A stretch of 64,000 nucleotides of DNA from Mangrovimonas futianensis (GCF_021245805.1 NZ_JAJJNF010000005.1:62001-126000), one strand, 5' to 3'. Positions 8,393-17,628 are shown, numbered from the stretch's first letter. Notes: generated by a model from the letters alone, not told the origin. A program made the numbers and translations.

Positions 8393-9627
8393 TGCAGAAA
8401 CTGAAGGAAGCACATCTTTTTCGGGGACAATTGATTCCTATAGGAGGTAAAATGGTAGAACGCTACAATGATTGCCTTAAAACTTTGGGATTTGAACCAA
8501 CCAATTTAGTGGCTTTTTCAATTGATGGTTTGGGTTGGAGTCCTGAAATCGCTGAAGAGAGAGATAATCTATATTACTTAAATCACGGAGAAGCCAACTC
8601 CCATGGTATTATAGTTTCCCCATTGCAAAAGGGAGCACCGGTTTACATGCCCAACCATTCCTTTGATAGGGAGTTGATGAAGTTAATTTTTAAAACTTAT
8701 TCCGATCAGATTACTGATATTACAAGAGATTCGGCCATATGTTTGGATTTTGATCAAGGGATTGATGCTTTTTATGAGCCATTGGATATGTTGCGTTATC
8801 GAGAGGTCATTGTTCGATTTAAGTTAATTCACGGTATTGGTAAAGCGCAACAAGAGCAATTTCAGCTGATTGAGAAGTTTAAATCAGGTAACAATTTTAT
8901 TGATGAAAAGATTCATGCCCAATTATTGGACTCGGCTAAAAAATATGGAGATTTAAGACATAGAAATTTAGATTTACCTGAATTGAAATATGAAGTAAGC
9001 TCTTATTTTTCTAGAGCTTTTGGTGGGGTTTATGTTTTGAAAGACTTTATAAAGGACATGATCATCTTTGAGGATGAAACCATGTTCAAAAAGGCGATTG
9101 ATGATATCTCTTATGATATTTTGATGTTTCATATTGATCATGATGAGTTGGTGGAAAAATTAAGAGATCACTTGATTGCAGAATGCCATTTAGATCAAGT
9201 GGTTCAAACACCTCGTTATGAACGTATCAAAAAGTTTGAATTTCATCAAGAATTAAAAAATGGATCTCATCCTATAAAAGAAATATTGGAAGACAAGATT
9301 TTATTTAAAAGCTATTTAAACAAAATTGAATTGAATTCTCTCAAAAAAATCAATGGCGTTGAAATTTATTTGGAGCGTTTGCAACGTAGCAATCAATACA
9401 AATTGGAGGATATGGTTGATTTGGATTTTTATCATGCCTTACATCAGCCCCATTCCTCATTGGAGCCAATTCATCAAGATTTGATATGGAAGCTTTTAGT
9501 CAATATTTCTCCAAAGGATGTCTTATTTTTATTTTGGTATGACAAAGAGCAATTTTATAAAGCTTACCAAACATGGGATGACTCCTTTCAGGATTGGGTG
9601 ATTGAACAAATACGTAACAATATTTGA
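8392..9627 (+). CDS. DUF6638-like protein, function unknown
   Basis: 411 residues, soluble. It begins at an ATG that shares a base with the Nudix stop (TAATG), so it is translationally coupled to it. The N-terminal 130 residues carry conserved-looking patches (FRGQLIPIGG, IDGLGWSPEIAEE, IIVSPLQKGAPVYMP, SFDRELM). The C-terminal half is helical and charged. I recall this pattern as the DUF6638 family of Bacteroidota, but that name carries no function. No catalytic motif is visible. The tight coupling suggests that it and the Nudix enzyme act in one step or complex. Confidence 0.75.
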   Translation: MQKLKEAHLFRGQLIPIGGKMVERYNDCLKTLGFEPTNLVAFSIDGLGWSPEIAEERDNLYYLNHGEANSHGIIVSPLQKGAPVYMPNHSFDRELMKLIFKTYSDQITDITRDSAICLDFDQGIDAFYEPLDMLRYREVIVRFKLIHGIGKAQQEQFQLIEKFKSGNNFIDEKIHAQLLDSAKKYGDLRHRNLDLPELKYEVSSYFSRAFGGVYVLKDFIKDMIIFEDETMFKKAIDDISYDILMFHIDHDELVEKLRDHLIAECHLDQVVQTPRYERIKKFEFHQELKNGSHPIKEILEDKILFKSYLNKIELNSLKKINGVEIYLERLQRSNQYKLEDMVDLDFYHALHQPHSSLEPIHQDLIWKLLVNISPKDVLFLFWYDKEQFYKAYQTWDDSFQDWVIEQIRNNI

Positions 9628-9670
9628 TTTTATTAGACTAATTTTATAGAAACCAACAATCTTAAGCCTT

Positions 9671-10195
9671 ATGACACTGGAACTTATAATTTTTATTGCT
9701 GCTATTTTATTTGGAGCGCTTATCTATTGGAGGGAATCCAATGGAAATAAATTGTATCGCTTTTTTAACAAAATGATATATTCCAAGGAGCTTCAAATGA
9801 AATCAAATGATCGTACTGGTTTTGTATTCCAGCAATCCTTTCTGTTGCGTTTGGTATTCATTTCAGCTTTTTTTCTTGTAGCTATTGTCATTGTAAGATT
9901 TTTAATACCGATAGATATAGCGACCATTTCCTTGTTTGCTTCCATGATTGTAGGAACGTTAATTGGAACTTATTTGGCCAGTTTTATTTTCAAGTCAAAT
10001 GAGATTATAGAAGAAGAAGGTGGGCTGATTGAAGATAAGTTCAAACAGACTATTGAAAAGGGGAAGGATTTTTTAGAAGATTTACAGGACAGGGATGAAA
10101 AACAATTGGAGGAGCCAAAAACTGAAATTAAGGAATCCCCAAAACCAGAAGAAAAAAGTGCTAGAGAACGCTTAAAAGATAAAGGACTACTATAA
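9671..10195 (+). CDS. small inner-membrane protein with three predicted spans
   Basis: 174 residues. Hydrophobic spans lie at about 3-20, 57-80 and 84-108, followed by a highly charged Lys/Glu tail of about 65 residues ending in ARERLKDKGLL. There is no recognised family. It follows the DUF6638-like gene by 43 bases and precedes a secreted protein by 13, with no terminator in between. The charged cytoplasmic or periplasmic tail could dock the soluble ATPase complex at the membrane; that is inference from context only. Confidence 0.75.
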   Translation: MTLELIIFIAAILFGALIYWRESNGNKLYRFFNKMIYSKELQMKSNDRTGFVFQQSFLLRLVFISAFFLVAIVIVRFLIPIDIATISLFASMIVGTLIGTYLASFIFKSNEIIEEEGGLIEDKFKQTIEKGKDFLEDLQDRDEKQLEEPKTEIKESPKPEEKSARERLKDKGLL

Positions 10196-10208
10196 CAACC
10201 AGACAAGA

Positions 10209-11378
10209 ATGAAACATACTTTCTTCCTACTTATTTTTACAATTACACAACTTGCCATTAGCCAAGAACGGAAAACAGGAATAATAAAAGATGCAGACAC
10301 GAAAGAACCTTTGGAGTTTGTGAGTGTTTATATTGATAATGGTCCAGATTCAAATTATACCGGTTCTATCTCTAATGGAGAAGGCGAGTTTTCTATCATG
10401 GATAACGGCTCTAAAGTCACTTTTAGCTACTTAGGTTATGAGGAAAAGGAGGTGGAACTTCAAGAAGGTTTTAACGAAATATTTTTAAAACCTAAAGATT
10501 TTGTTTTGGATGAAGTTGTCATTTCAGATGTTTCTGCAGAAGATTATTTAAAAAGTGTCATTAAGGCTGCAGACAATAAGATTGATAAGAACACCCTATT
10601 TAAAAGTTATTGTCGTGAAATTGTCAAGGTAAATGATGAATACACTAAATTTTCTGATGGTTTGGTTAATTATTATGTGAAAAAAGGGAATGGGAAGTCT
10701 GTTATTACCTTACCGCAACATCGTGCCTTTAAAAGTGATAAAATTAGTGAAGAGGACTTTGGAAGTATAGACAACATCAATTCGGCATTTACTTTGGATG
10801 AATATGTTAAAAATGCCTATAACTATAAGTTTATAAAGAAACTTCTCAAGGATAAAAATTATGATTTTGTCAGAAAAATAAAAAAAGAGGAAGGCGGGTT
10901 AGAATACGAATACATTGAGGTTAGCCCTAAAAGTGATGTGGAAGAACTTCTTTTCAAAGGCTATGTGGTCATTGATCCAAAAACAGGAGATGTTTTAGAA
11001 CTTAAATTTTATACATCAAGTGATCATCTTAAATACTCTAAACTTCAAAATGTGATGTTGATTATGAAAGTAAAGGTCAATAGCCTTCTTATTTGGACGA
11101 AATTTAGAGTCATTGAGGACAAATATGTCTTATCATACAATCAGAAATCTGTTGGGATGTATTTGAAGTTTGGAAAATATGTAGATGATAATTTGAATTT
11201 CAGTTCAGATTTATTTGTTTATGCTTTTGAAAATGACGTGGAGATTCCTGATGATGGTTATGATAATAGAACGATTTATGAAGCCGGGACTAGCTTTACA
11301 GAGAATTTTTGGGAAAATTACAATGCATTTCCGTTGAATAACGAAGAAGAAGCATTCATTGAATCCGTTTCAAAATAA
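10209..11378 (+). CDS. exported protein with carboxypeptidase-regulatory-like N-terminal domain
   Basis: 389 residues. A signal peptide at 1-19 (ending LAISQ) is followed by a carboxypeptidase-regulatory-like beta sandwich at about 22-100 (TGIIKDADTKEPLEFVSVYI, GEFSI, VTFSYLGYEEKEV). This domain is usual at the N-terminus of Bacteroidota outer-membrane proteins. The rest (about 105-389) is an unrecognised mixed region without an evident barrel or plug. Its position 13 bases after the membrane-protein gene and 10 bases before the next suggests co-transcription with the AAA/Nudix run, though it could be an independent envelope gene. Confidence 0.75.
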   Translation: MKHTFFLLIFTITQLAISQERKTGIIKDADTKEPLEFVSVYIDNGPDSNYTGSISNGEGEFSIMDNGSKVTFSYLGYEEKEVELQEGFNEIFLKPKDFVLDEVVISDVSAEDYLKSVIKAADNKIDKNTLFKSYCREIVKVNDEYTKFSDGLVNYYVKKGNGKSVITLPQHRAFKSDKISEEDFGSIDNINSAFTLDEYVKNAYNYKFIKKLLKDKNYDFVRKIKKEEGGLEYEYIEVSPKSDVEELLFKGYVVIDPKTGDVLELKFYTSSDHLKYSKLQNVMLIMKVKVNSLLIWTKFRVIEDKYVLSYNQKSVGMYLKFGKYVDDNLNFSSDLFVYAFENDVEIPDDGYDNRTIYEAGTSFTENFWENYNAFPLNNEEEAFIESVSK

Positions 11379-11388
11379 CACACAAAAA

Positions 11389-13080
11389 ATGATTAAGAAT
11401 TACTGGAATAAGGGCAAGAAGCAAAAACGTATAACCATTTTCGTGTCTATCGTTATTTTAATTTTGTTGTTTGTTTTACGGGATGATTACCAGCCTGCAC
11501 TACTATTCATTAGGAAATATATTTTCGTCCTTCTTTTAGCAGGGTTGTTCTTATATTTTGGATTGAGGAAATTTCGAAAAACAGCAGGAACAGGAGGACG
11601 TTTGGGCATCTTGGGAATGCTTATTGCTTTTTTTGCATTGCTCTATATCATCGGTTGGCATTTTAAAATGTATGATTATATGAAGACCTACAATGTATTT
11701 CTTCATTTAAATCGTGTTGAAGTGAGTGAATTGCCATTGACTCAAAATGAGCGCATTCAACCAATGAGAAATATCTTTTCAATGGCCAATGAAAGTGTAG
11801 GAGAGACCAAGGATGTATCTTTGCCGCATTTGGTAAGGGTTGATAATGAGAACAAATGGACCATGGCTATTCAGCCTACAGAGAAATATGTGTGGCAACG
11901 TATCAGTGATAATACAGAAGAAGTATTTTCAGTGTCAAGTACAACACCTTTTCCAAGGTTTTCAAGTGACAATAGGATACCGGTCACGTTTTCTATAGGG
12001 GAATCCTTAAAATTTAGCCGTAATACTTACAATGCCGTCGTTCAAAGATTTGGTCTTTGGAAACTGCTTTCCTATGAACCAGGAGATGTATTTTATATGA
12101 AGAATGATTCTGGTGAATGGGTGGAAGTGGTGAGTTTAATCAATTGGAAAGGATTTTTCTTTCCGTATCCCACCTTTGGAGGAGTTATGGTCATTGATAA
12201 TGGTGCTCATGATTTTAATGATTATGTGGAACGCATTTTAATTGGGAAAGGAACTTATATCAGTCCTGAGGAAATGAAAAATCACGAATTCCTGCAAAGA
12301 CAAAATACCTTATCAGAAAAAGTATCAAGACTGCAAGCCGAATCTTTAAAGTTTTTGGGAGGATTTAGTGATCCCTTGCCTTGGAATATGCAAACAGCCG
12401 TTAAAATTCCTGACTTGCCAGATGATCAAAATGAGCAGCCATTTGTAACCGATTTCGACTTTTCAGGAACTGGAATTCCAGCTTACAATGGGTTGTATCA
12501 TTGGTTTGGATTGGAGCCAGTAGGAGATGAACGCACCAGTTTGTCTTATAGTGTTTTTATACCCGCCGACGGTACAGACAAATTATTCTATTTTGATCAC
12601 GCCTCCAAAAAACAAGGGTATGCCGGAGTTTCAGCTATGCCACTCAAGGTTATAGAATCGCGAAAGGAGTATGATTGGTCGGTGAACAAACCCGTGGAAT
12701 TTAGACCTTATATCAAAGATATTGCCGGTAGAAAAAGACTGTTTTATCTCAGTACGGTTTCTGCGGTACGTGAAGGCGATAAGAATTTTGATGGATCGGC
12801 AACTCCAGATCTAGCCTTAATCGATGCCGAATATCGTGATGTCATTTGGATTGATGTCAAGCATCCAAGTCAGTGGGACCTTGATGTATATAAGCAATTA
12901 AATGAAGCATGGAGATCCAGTGAAGGTATCGGGTATTTTTATCAAGATGAAATGAAGGAAACAGATATAAAAACAGTAACTGATTCGGTTCCTGTATTGC
13001 CAAATATCAACAGGAATGAAAAGGAAATTGAGCAACTCCAAAAAAGAATCGATTCTTTAAAAGCAATCAACGGAGAATAA
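11389..13080 (+). CDS. membrane protein with three N-terminal spans and a large extracytoplasmic domain
   Basis: 563 residues from ATG 11389; the TTG at 11359 lies inside the previous gene and is less likely. Three hydrophobic spans lie within about residues 14-95. They are followed by a globular domain of about 430 residues, rich in Trp, Phe and Pro (GLWKLLSYEPGD, GGVMVIDNGAHDFNDYV), and a short C-terminal coiled coil (NEKEIEQLQKRIDSL). No family recognised. It is the last gene of the co-directional run, and its stop abuts the stop of the convergent regulator gene without a spare base. Confidence 0.75.
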   Translation: MIKNYWNKGKKQKRITIFVSIVILILLFVLRDDYQPALLFIRKYIFVLLLAGLFLYFGLRKFRKTAGTGGRLGILGMLIAFFALLYIIGWHFKMYDYMKTYNVFLHLNRVEVSELPLTQNERIQPMRNIFSMANESVGETKDVSLPHLVRVDNENKWTMAIQPTEKYVWQRISDNTEEVFSVSSTTPFPRFSSDNRIPVTFSIGESLKFSRNTYNAVVQRFGLWKLLSYEPGDVFYMKNDSGEWVEVVSLINWKGFFFPYPTFGGVMVIDNGAHDFNDYVERILIGKGTYISPEEMKNHEFLQRQNTLSEKVSRLQAESLKFLGGFSDPLPWNMQTAVKIPDLPDDQNEQPFVTDFDFSGTGIPAYNGLYHWFGLEPVGDERTSLSYSVFIPADGTDKLFYFDHASKKQGYAGVSAMPLKVIESRKEYDWSVNKPVEFRPYIKDIAGRKRLFYLSTVSAVREGDKNFDGSATPDLALIDAEYRDVIWIDVKHPSQWDLDVYKQLNEAWRSSEGIGYFYQDEMKETDIKTVTDSVPVLPNINRNEKEIEQLQKRIDSLKAINGE

Positions 13081-14556
13081 TTAACTAAATTTTTTGTTGA
13101 TTTCCTCAACCACTTGAGCTATTTCCATGTGTTTTTGTTGTTTTAAAATCTTGATGGGTTCTGCCTTTCTGACTTCACAGTTTTTAATTTGGCAGCGCTC
13201 ACAAGTGACGCCCACTTGTTTAGATTCAATATTCGGATCATTCAAGAATTTAACCTTGTTCTGAAGTTGCTTATTGATCAACAATCCCAATGTAATGCTG
13301 CGGTAATAACCTTCCTTAAATGGATCTTTGGTTGCTGATGATAAAACCAAGTATTTAAAGCCGTCCGACGGATAATTTGAAATTTGAATATCAAATTCGT
13401 GGTTTGATTTGTTTGTTTTTATTTTTTCCAAAACCTTCAATGCAATCCATCTTCTGCAATAATGTTCGTTAGTTTCATTAGCTCTAGGGGAGTGGTGGTG
13501 TGATAAATGTAATTCTTTATCCAATTGAAAATGGTCGCTTCCTTCCCTGTTTTGGAATCTTAAAAAGAATAAGTTTTGCAGGTTGAATGCTTCTGGAAGG
13601 ATGTTTGTTAGCCTCTGGAAAAAGGATTCTGGAGAGGCGTTAAAAGTATTTAATGTGTTTAAAAAGAGATCGGTATCAAAATAATCTTTGGAAAATAGAT
13701 TTGTCAATTCCTGACTAAGCTGTTTTTTTGGAATGATAAGGGCTCCCGCAAAATAGGAGGCATAGAAATTATTTAATACCTGATCAAAATGATCAAATTT
13801 TATCCAAGAAAAGGTATAGAGCCTTTCGGTAATCTTTAGATAATTATAGGCTATTTCTTTGGCATAGATAAAATTTCTTTGAGCATCGTCCATATGATCC
13901 GCCAATAACAAGTTTTTTGTCTTCGGAACAAATACAGATCTTAGGTTATCCAAGCTTTTATGTTGTTTAAGTTCTTCTTTGTTTATGGTGTAACCAAATT
14001 CCTCAATCAATATTTCTTCAAGCTCTTTTGGAGATATGGGGTGATCGAGATCAATGTGATAGGATTTAGCAAAAGACGCTACTTTCTTTTCCAAATCATC
14101 AAAATAGTTGTTGTTAGTCTCCTGAAAAGTGCGAACGGAAGCTAAGTAAAAACTTTCCTTGCCAAAGTTGTAGTTCTGGGCAATTTCAATAATGGTACTA
14201 ATAAACGTATTGACTTTTGCAGGAGCATTACTGATGATGTCTATCAAATCATTTTCATGGATACCGAAAAGATCCAAGGGAATCTCTTTCAAAATTTTAG
14301 ATTGAAGAATTTCACCAATTGGTGCTAAATTCTTATCCAATTTTAAAGATACCAATTGGTCATAAGGCACATCCAATTTTTCTGAAAGCAAAACTATTTT
14401 ATCCGGTTTTGGATATTTTTTTCCTTTTTCTATCTCATTTAAATAAGACTTGGAAAGACCTGATAATTTGGATAGACCAAATAAGGAAAGATCTCTGTCA
14501 GTCCTTATCTGTCTCAGTTTTAAACCAAAAATAAGCTTGATATATTCTTCTTCCAT
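13081..14556 (-). CDS. ScfR/RamB-type transcriptional regulator (XRE HTH + degenerate IrrE-like + C-terminal Cys domain)
   Basis: 491 residues from ATG 14556; a TTG at 14574 would add six residues. Residues about 8-65 are an XRE helix-turn-helix (LSKLSGLSKSYLNEIEKGK). The middle is IrrE-like but degenerate: the usual HExxH is replaced by AKEIAY. The C-terminus has the cysteine pattern CERCQIKNC seen in short-chain fatty acyl-CoA regulators (ScfR/DUF2083). Relatives such as RamB and MclR control glyoxylate or propionate genes. Here it is divergent from aceB across a perfect palindrome, so it very probably controls aceB-aceA, and likely itself, in response to an acyl-CoA. Confidence 0.88.
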   Translation of the reverse strand: MEEEYIKLIFGLKLRQIRTDRDLSLFGLSKLSGLSKSYLNEIEKGKKYPKPDKIVLLSEKLDVPYDQLVSLKLDKNLAPIGEILQSKILKEIPLDLFGIHENDLIDIISNAPAKVNTFISTIIEIAQNYNFGKESFYLASVRTFQETNNNYFDDLEKKVASFAKSYHIDLDHPISPKELEEILIEEFGYTINKEELKQHKSLDNLRSVFVPKTKNLLLADHMDDAQRNFIYAKEIAYNYLKITERLYTFSWIKFDHFDQVLNNFYASYFAGALIIPKKQLSQELTNLFSKDYFDTDLFLNTLNTFNASPESFFQRLTNILPEAFNLQNLFFLRFQNREGSDHFQLDKELHLSHHHSPRANETNEHYCRRWIALKVLEKIKTNKSNHEFDIQISNYPSDGFKYLVLSSATKDPFKEGYYRSITLGLLINKQLQNKVKFLNDPNIESKQVGVTCERCQIKNCEVRKAEPIKILKQQKHMEIAQVVEEINKKFS

Positions 14557-14561
14557 AACAA

Positions 14562-14569
14562 CAAATATA
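14562..14569 (-). promoter_or_regulatory. -7 promoter element of the ScfR-type regulator
   Basis: TATATTTG on the minus strand matches TANNTTTG and ends five bases before the ATG at 14556. Transcription would start at or next to the start codon, giving a leaderless or nearly leaderless mRNA. I see no clear -33 TTTG, which would fit activator or repressor control. Confidence 0.5.
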
Positions 14570-14578
14570 ATCAATTTT

Positions 14579-14625
14579 GCGAACTTCTATTTTTAGCGTA
14601 AAATAAAAAATAGCGAACGTTCGCT
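14579..14625. promoter_or_regulatory. operator candidate between regulator and aceB: perfect palindrome plus extra half-site
   Basis: AGCGAACGTTCGCT at 14612-14625 is a perfect 14-bp palindrome. A further GCGAAC half-site occurs at 14579-14584, next to the regulator's -7 element, 34 bases from the first GCGAAC. The position in the divergent intergenic region of an XRE-type regulator and its probable target makes it the likely binding site. Confidence 0.7.
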
Positions 14626-14677
14626 TGTTTTTTCAAATTCTTTGTTTTAATATTGTTCTCATCTTAAATACTTTACC

Positions 14678-16276
14678 ATGTTTCAAAATTCAATTATTGC
14701 AGAACGAGTTCGCTACGCTAAAGAAGTGGATCACTACTATCCAGATATTTTAACCGATGAGGCTTTGGAGTTTCTAGTAGCACTTCACGAGAAATTTAAT
14801 AGCTCCCGTTTGGAACTTTTAGAAAGAAGAATCAAACAGCAAGCTATATTTGATAAAGGGCAATTTCCAGACTTTCCAATTGAAACTAAGCATATTCGAG
14901 AAGGAGAGTGGAAGGCAGGATCTATCCCGAAAGATTTACAGGATAGACGAGTTGAAATTACTGGTCCGGTAGATAGAAAAATGGTTATAAATGCCCTTAA
15001 TTCTGGTGCCAAGACCTTTATGGCTGACTTTGAAGATAGCAATGCCCCAACTTGGTATAATACCATCCAAGGGCAACAAAATTTATTTGACGCTAATACG
15101 AAAACGATTTCGTTAACAGATGTCAAGAGAAATAAATCTTATACGCTAAATGAAGAACATGCTGTTTTATTAGTGAGACCAAGGGGTTTGCATTTAAATG
15201 AAAAGCACCTATTGATTAATGGTGAACAAGCATCGGGTAGTTTGGTAGATTTTGGATTATATGTCTTTAATAACACTAATGTCCTACGCGAGAAAGGAAC
15301 CGCTCCTTATTTTTATTTACCTAAGCTTGAACACTATTTAGAAGCAAGGTGGTGGAATGATGTCTTCAAGTTTGCTCAGGAATTCCTAAGTGTACCAATT
15401 GGTACTTTTAAGGCAACGGTTTTAATAGAGACTATTACTGCCAGTTTTCAATTGGATGAAATCATTTATGAACTAAAAGACCACATAGTAGGCTTGAATT
15501 GTGGGAGATGGGATTATATTTTTTCTTATATCAAGAAATTTACAAACCATAAGGATTTTGTTGTTCCCAATAGAGATCAAGTGACAATGACAGCTCCTTT
15601 TATGGATGCTTACAGTAAATTGGTCATACAACGCTGCCATAAAAGAGGAATTCTTGCTATTGGTGGTATGGCGGCTCAAATTCCTATTAAGAATGATGCA
15701 TATGCCAATGAATTGGCCATTGAAAAAGTAAGACAAGATAAATTAAGAGAGGTAATCAATGGACATGATGGTACTTGGGTGGCTCATCCTGGCCTAGTAG
15801 AAATCGCAATGTCTATTTTTAATCAACACATGCCTCATTCCAACCAATTGGAGGTTTTAAGGGAAGATGTTTATGTGACTGCAAAAGATTTGGTGGAATT
15901 ACCTCAAGGAACAGTAACTGAAGCCGGAATCAGAAAAAATATTAATGTGGGAATCCTTTATTTAGAATCTTGGCTAAGGGGACAAGGAGCGGTAGCACTT
16001 TATCATTTAATGGAAGATGCTGCCACAGCAGAAATATCCAGAACACAGGTATGGCAGTGGTTGAAGAATGGAGTCCTATTGGAAGATGGAAGAGAATTTA
16101 CAACCCAACTATATGCAGATATTTTTGACGATGAAGTAGAAAAACTCATTAAGGAGTATGGACAGGAATACGTTAGAAAATCCAAATTTGATTTAGCTAT
16201 AAAACTATTTAACGATTTGGTAATCAGCAATGATTTTGAAGAATTTTTAACGCTATCAGCTTATCAATATTTATAA
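14678..16276 (+). CDS. aceB: malate synthase A
   Basis: 532 residues, the usual length of the A isoform. It condenses glyoxylate with acetyl-CoA to malate in the glyoxylate shunt. Family landmarks are the RRVEITGPVDRKM segment, FMADFEDSNAPTW, LLVRPRGLHLNEKH, ETITASFQLDEI, the LNCGRWDYIFS stretch and FVVPNRDQVTMTAPFM. It lies divergent from the ScfR-type regulator and 74 bases before aceA, forming the shunt operon. The gene looks intact. Confidence 0.96.
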   Translation: MFQNSIIAERVRYAKEVDHYYPDILTDEALEFLVALHEKFNSSRLELLERRIKQQAIFDKGQFPDFPIETKHIREGEWKAGSIPKDLQDRRVEITGPVDRKMVINALNSGAKTFMADFEDSNAPTWYNTIQGQQNLFDANTKTISLTDVKRNKSYTLNEEHAVLLVRPRGLHLNEKHLLINGEQASGSLVDFGLYVFNNTNVLREKGTAPYFYLPKLEHYLEARWWNDVFKFAQEFLSVPIGTFKATVLIETITASFQLDEIIYELKDHIVGLNCGRWDYIFSYIKKFTNHKDFVVPNRDQVTMTAPFMDAYSKLVIQRCHKRGILAIGGMAAQIPIKNDAYANELAIEKVRQDKLREVINGHDGTWVAHPGLVEIAMSIFNQHMPHSNQLEVLREDVYVTAKDLVELPQGTVTEAGIRKNINVGILYLESWLRGQGAVALYHLMEDAATAEISRTQVWQWLKNGVLLEDGREFTTQLYADIFDDEVEKLIKEYGQEYVRKSKFDLAIKLFNDLVISNDFEEFLTLSAYQYL

Positions 16277-16282
16277 ACAAAA

Positions 16283-16317
16283 AAATCCTGAGAGTGCTGG
16301 CACACTCCGCAGGATTT
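16283..16317. repeat. intercistronic inverted repeat between aceB and aceA
   Basis: AAATCCTG (16283-16290) pairs with CAGGATTT (16310-16317), with an inner GAGTG/CACTC stem. There is no U-run, so it is not a standard terminator. It could stabilise or process the aceB-aceA message. Its ends resemble those of the element at 45963-46010. Confidence 0.6.
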
Positions 16318-16350
16318 GAATATTAACATTTTAATACCCATTACAAAACT

Positions 16351-17628
16351 ATGAAAACTAATGACAGAATTCAAGAATTAATTACAGATTGGACCGTAAA
16401 CCCAAGGTGGAAAGGCATTGAAAGACCTTACACAGCAGAAGAAGTTATCAAACTTCAAGGATCCTATAAACTAGAGCATAGCATTGCTAAATTGGGAGCT
16501 CAAAAATTATGGGAAAAGTTGAATACTCAGGATTATGTGGCTGGTCTAGGTGCATTAACAGGCAATCAAGCTATTCAGGAAGTTGAGGCTGGATTGGAAG
16601 CTATTTATTTGAGCGGTTGGCAAGTAGCTGCAGATGCCAATTTAGCAGGGGAAATGTATCCAGATCAATCTTTATATCCAGCTAACAGTGTTCCTCAAGT
16701 GGTTAAAAGAATTAATAATGCACTTTTAAGAAGAGACCAAATACAATCAGTAAATGGCGTTGCAGATAAATTGGATTATTTGGTGCCTATCGTTGCAGAT
16801 GCCGAGGCTGGGTTTGGAGGAAATTTGAACGCCTTTGAACTTATGAAAGCCATGATAGAAGCAGGAGCTTCTGGGGTCCATTTTGAGGATCAGCTTAGCT
16901 CTGCCAAAAAGTGCGGACATCTAGGAGGGAAGGTTTTGGTGCCAACTCAAGAAGCTATCAATAAATTAATTGCCGCTAGACTGGCAAGTGATGTTATGGG
17001 GGTTCCTTCATTAATTATTGCTAGAACTGACGCAGATGCCGCTAATTTACTAACCAGTGATATCGATGCACGTGATAAGAAATTTGTAACCGGAAAAAGA
17101 AGTTCGGAAGGGTTCTTTTATGTGAAAAATGGAGTAGAGCAAGGAATAGATCGAGGGTTAAGCTATGCGCCTTATGCCGATTTATTATGGATGGAAACCT
17201 CTACTCCAGATTTGGCACAAGCTAAGAAGTTTGCAGATGCCATACATGCCAAGTATCCAGGGAAAATGTTGGCTTATAATTGCTCTCCATCTTTTAATTG
17301 GGCGGCTAAATTAAGTGTTTCTGAAATGGAATCATTTAGAGAGGAATTGGCAAAAATGGGTTATAAATTCCAGTTTATTACATTGGCAGGCTTCCATGCC
17401 TTAAATACAAGCATGTTTGAATTGTCAAAGGCTTATAAAAGCAGAGGAATGGCAGGTTACTCAGAATTACAAGAACGTGAATTTGCTTTGCAAAAAGAAG
17501 GCTTTCATGCCGTCAAGCACCAAGGATTTGTGGGAACTACCTATTTTGATGCTATCCAAAATACGGTTACATCAGGAGCTTCCAGTACTGTTGCTATGAA
17601 AGATAGTACAGAAGTAGCCCAATTTTAG
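16351..17628 (+). CDS. aceA: isocitrate lyase
   Basis: 425 residues. It splits isocitrate to glyoxylate and succinate, bypassing the CO2-losing steps of the TCA cycle. The active-site motif KKCGH is present (SAKKCGHLGGKVLVP), as are the substrate-binding WQVAADAN, DAEAGFGG, ARTDADAA and AYNCSPSFNW segments. It directly follows aceB and precedes a strong terminator, so the two genes form the glyoxylate operon. Length and motifs are normal. Confidence 0.97.
   Translation: MKTNDRIQELITDWTVNPRWKGIERPYTAEEVIKLQGSYKLEHSIAKLGAQKLWEKLNTQDYVAGLGALTGNQAIQEVEAGLEAIYLSGWQVAADANLAGEMYPDQSLYPANSVPQVVKRINNALLRRDQIQSVNGVADKLDYLVPIVADAEAGFGGNLNAFELMKAMIEAGASGVHFEDQLSSAKKCGHLGGKVLVPTQEAINKLIAARLASDVMGVPSLIIARTDADAANLLTSDIDARDKKFVTGKRSSEGFFYVKNGVEQGIDRGLSYAPYADLLWMETSTPDLAQAKKFADAIHAKYPGKMLAYNCSPSFNWAAKLSVSEMESFREELAKMGYKFQFITLAGFHALNTSMFELSKAYKSRGMAGYSELQEREFALQKEGFHAVKHQGFVGTTYFDAIQNTVTSGASSTVAMKDSTEVAQF

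Noticed and set aside
3388..13080. A phage-defence island or integrated element
   Set aside because: No integrase, transposase, tRNA, direct repeats or change in base composition was seen at its borders, so mobility is not supported even though the operon's role is unknown.
14785..15126. A 113-codon minus-strand ORF inside aceB
   Set aside because: It lies wholly within malate synthase coding sequence on the other strand; shadow of a clear gene.
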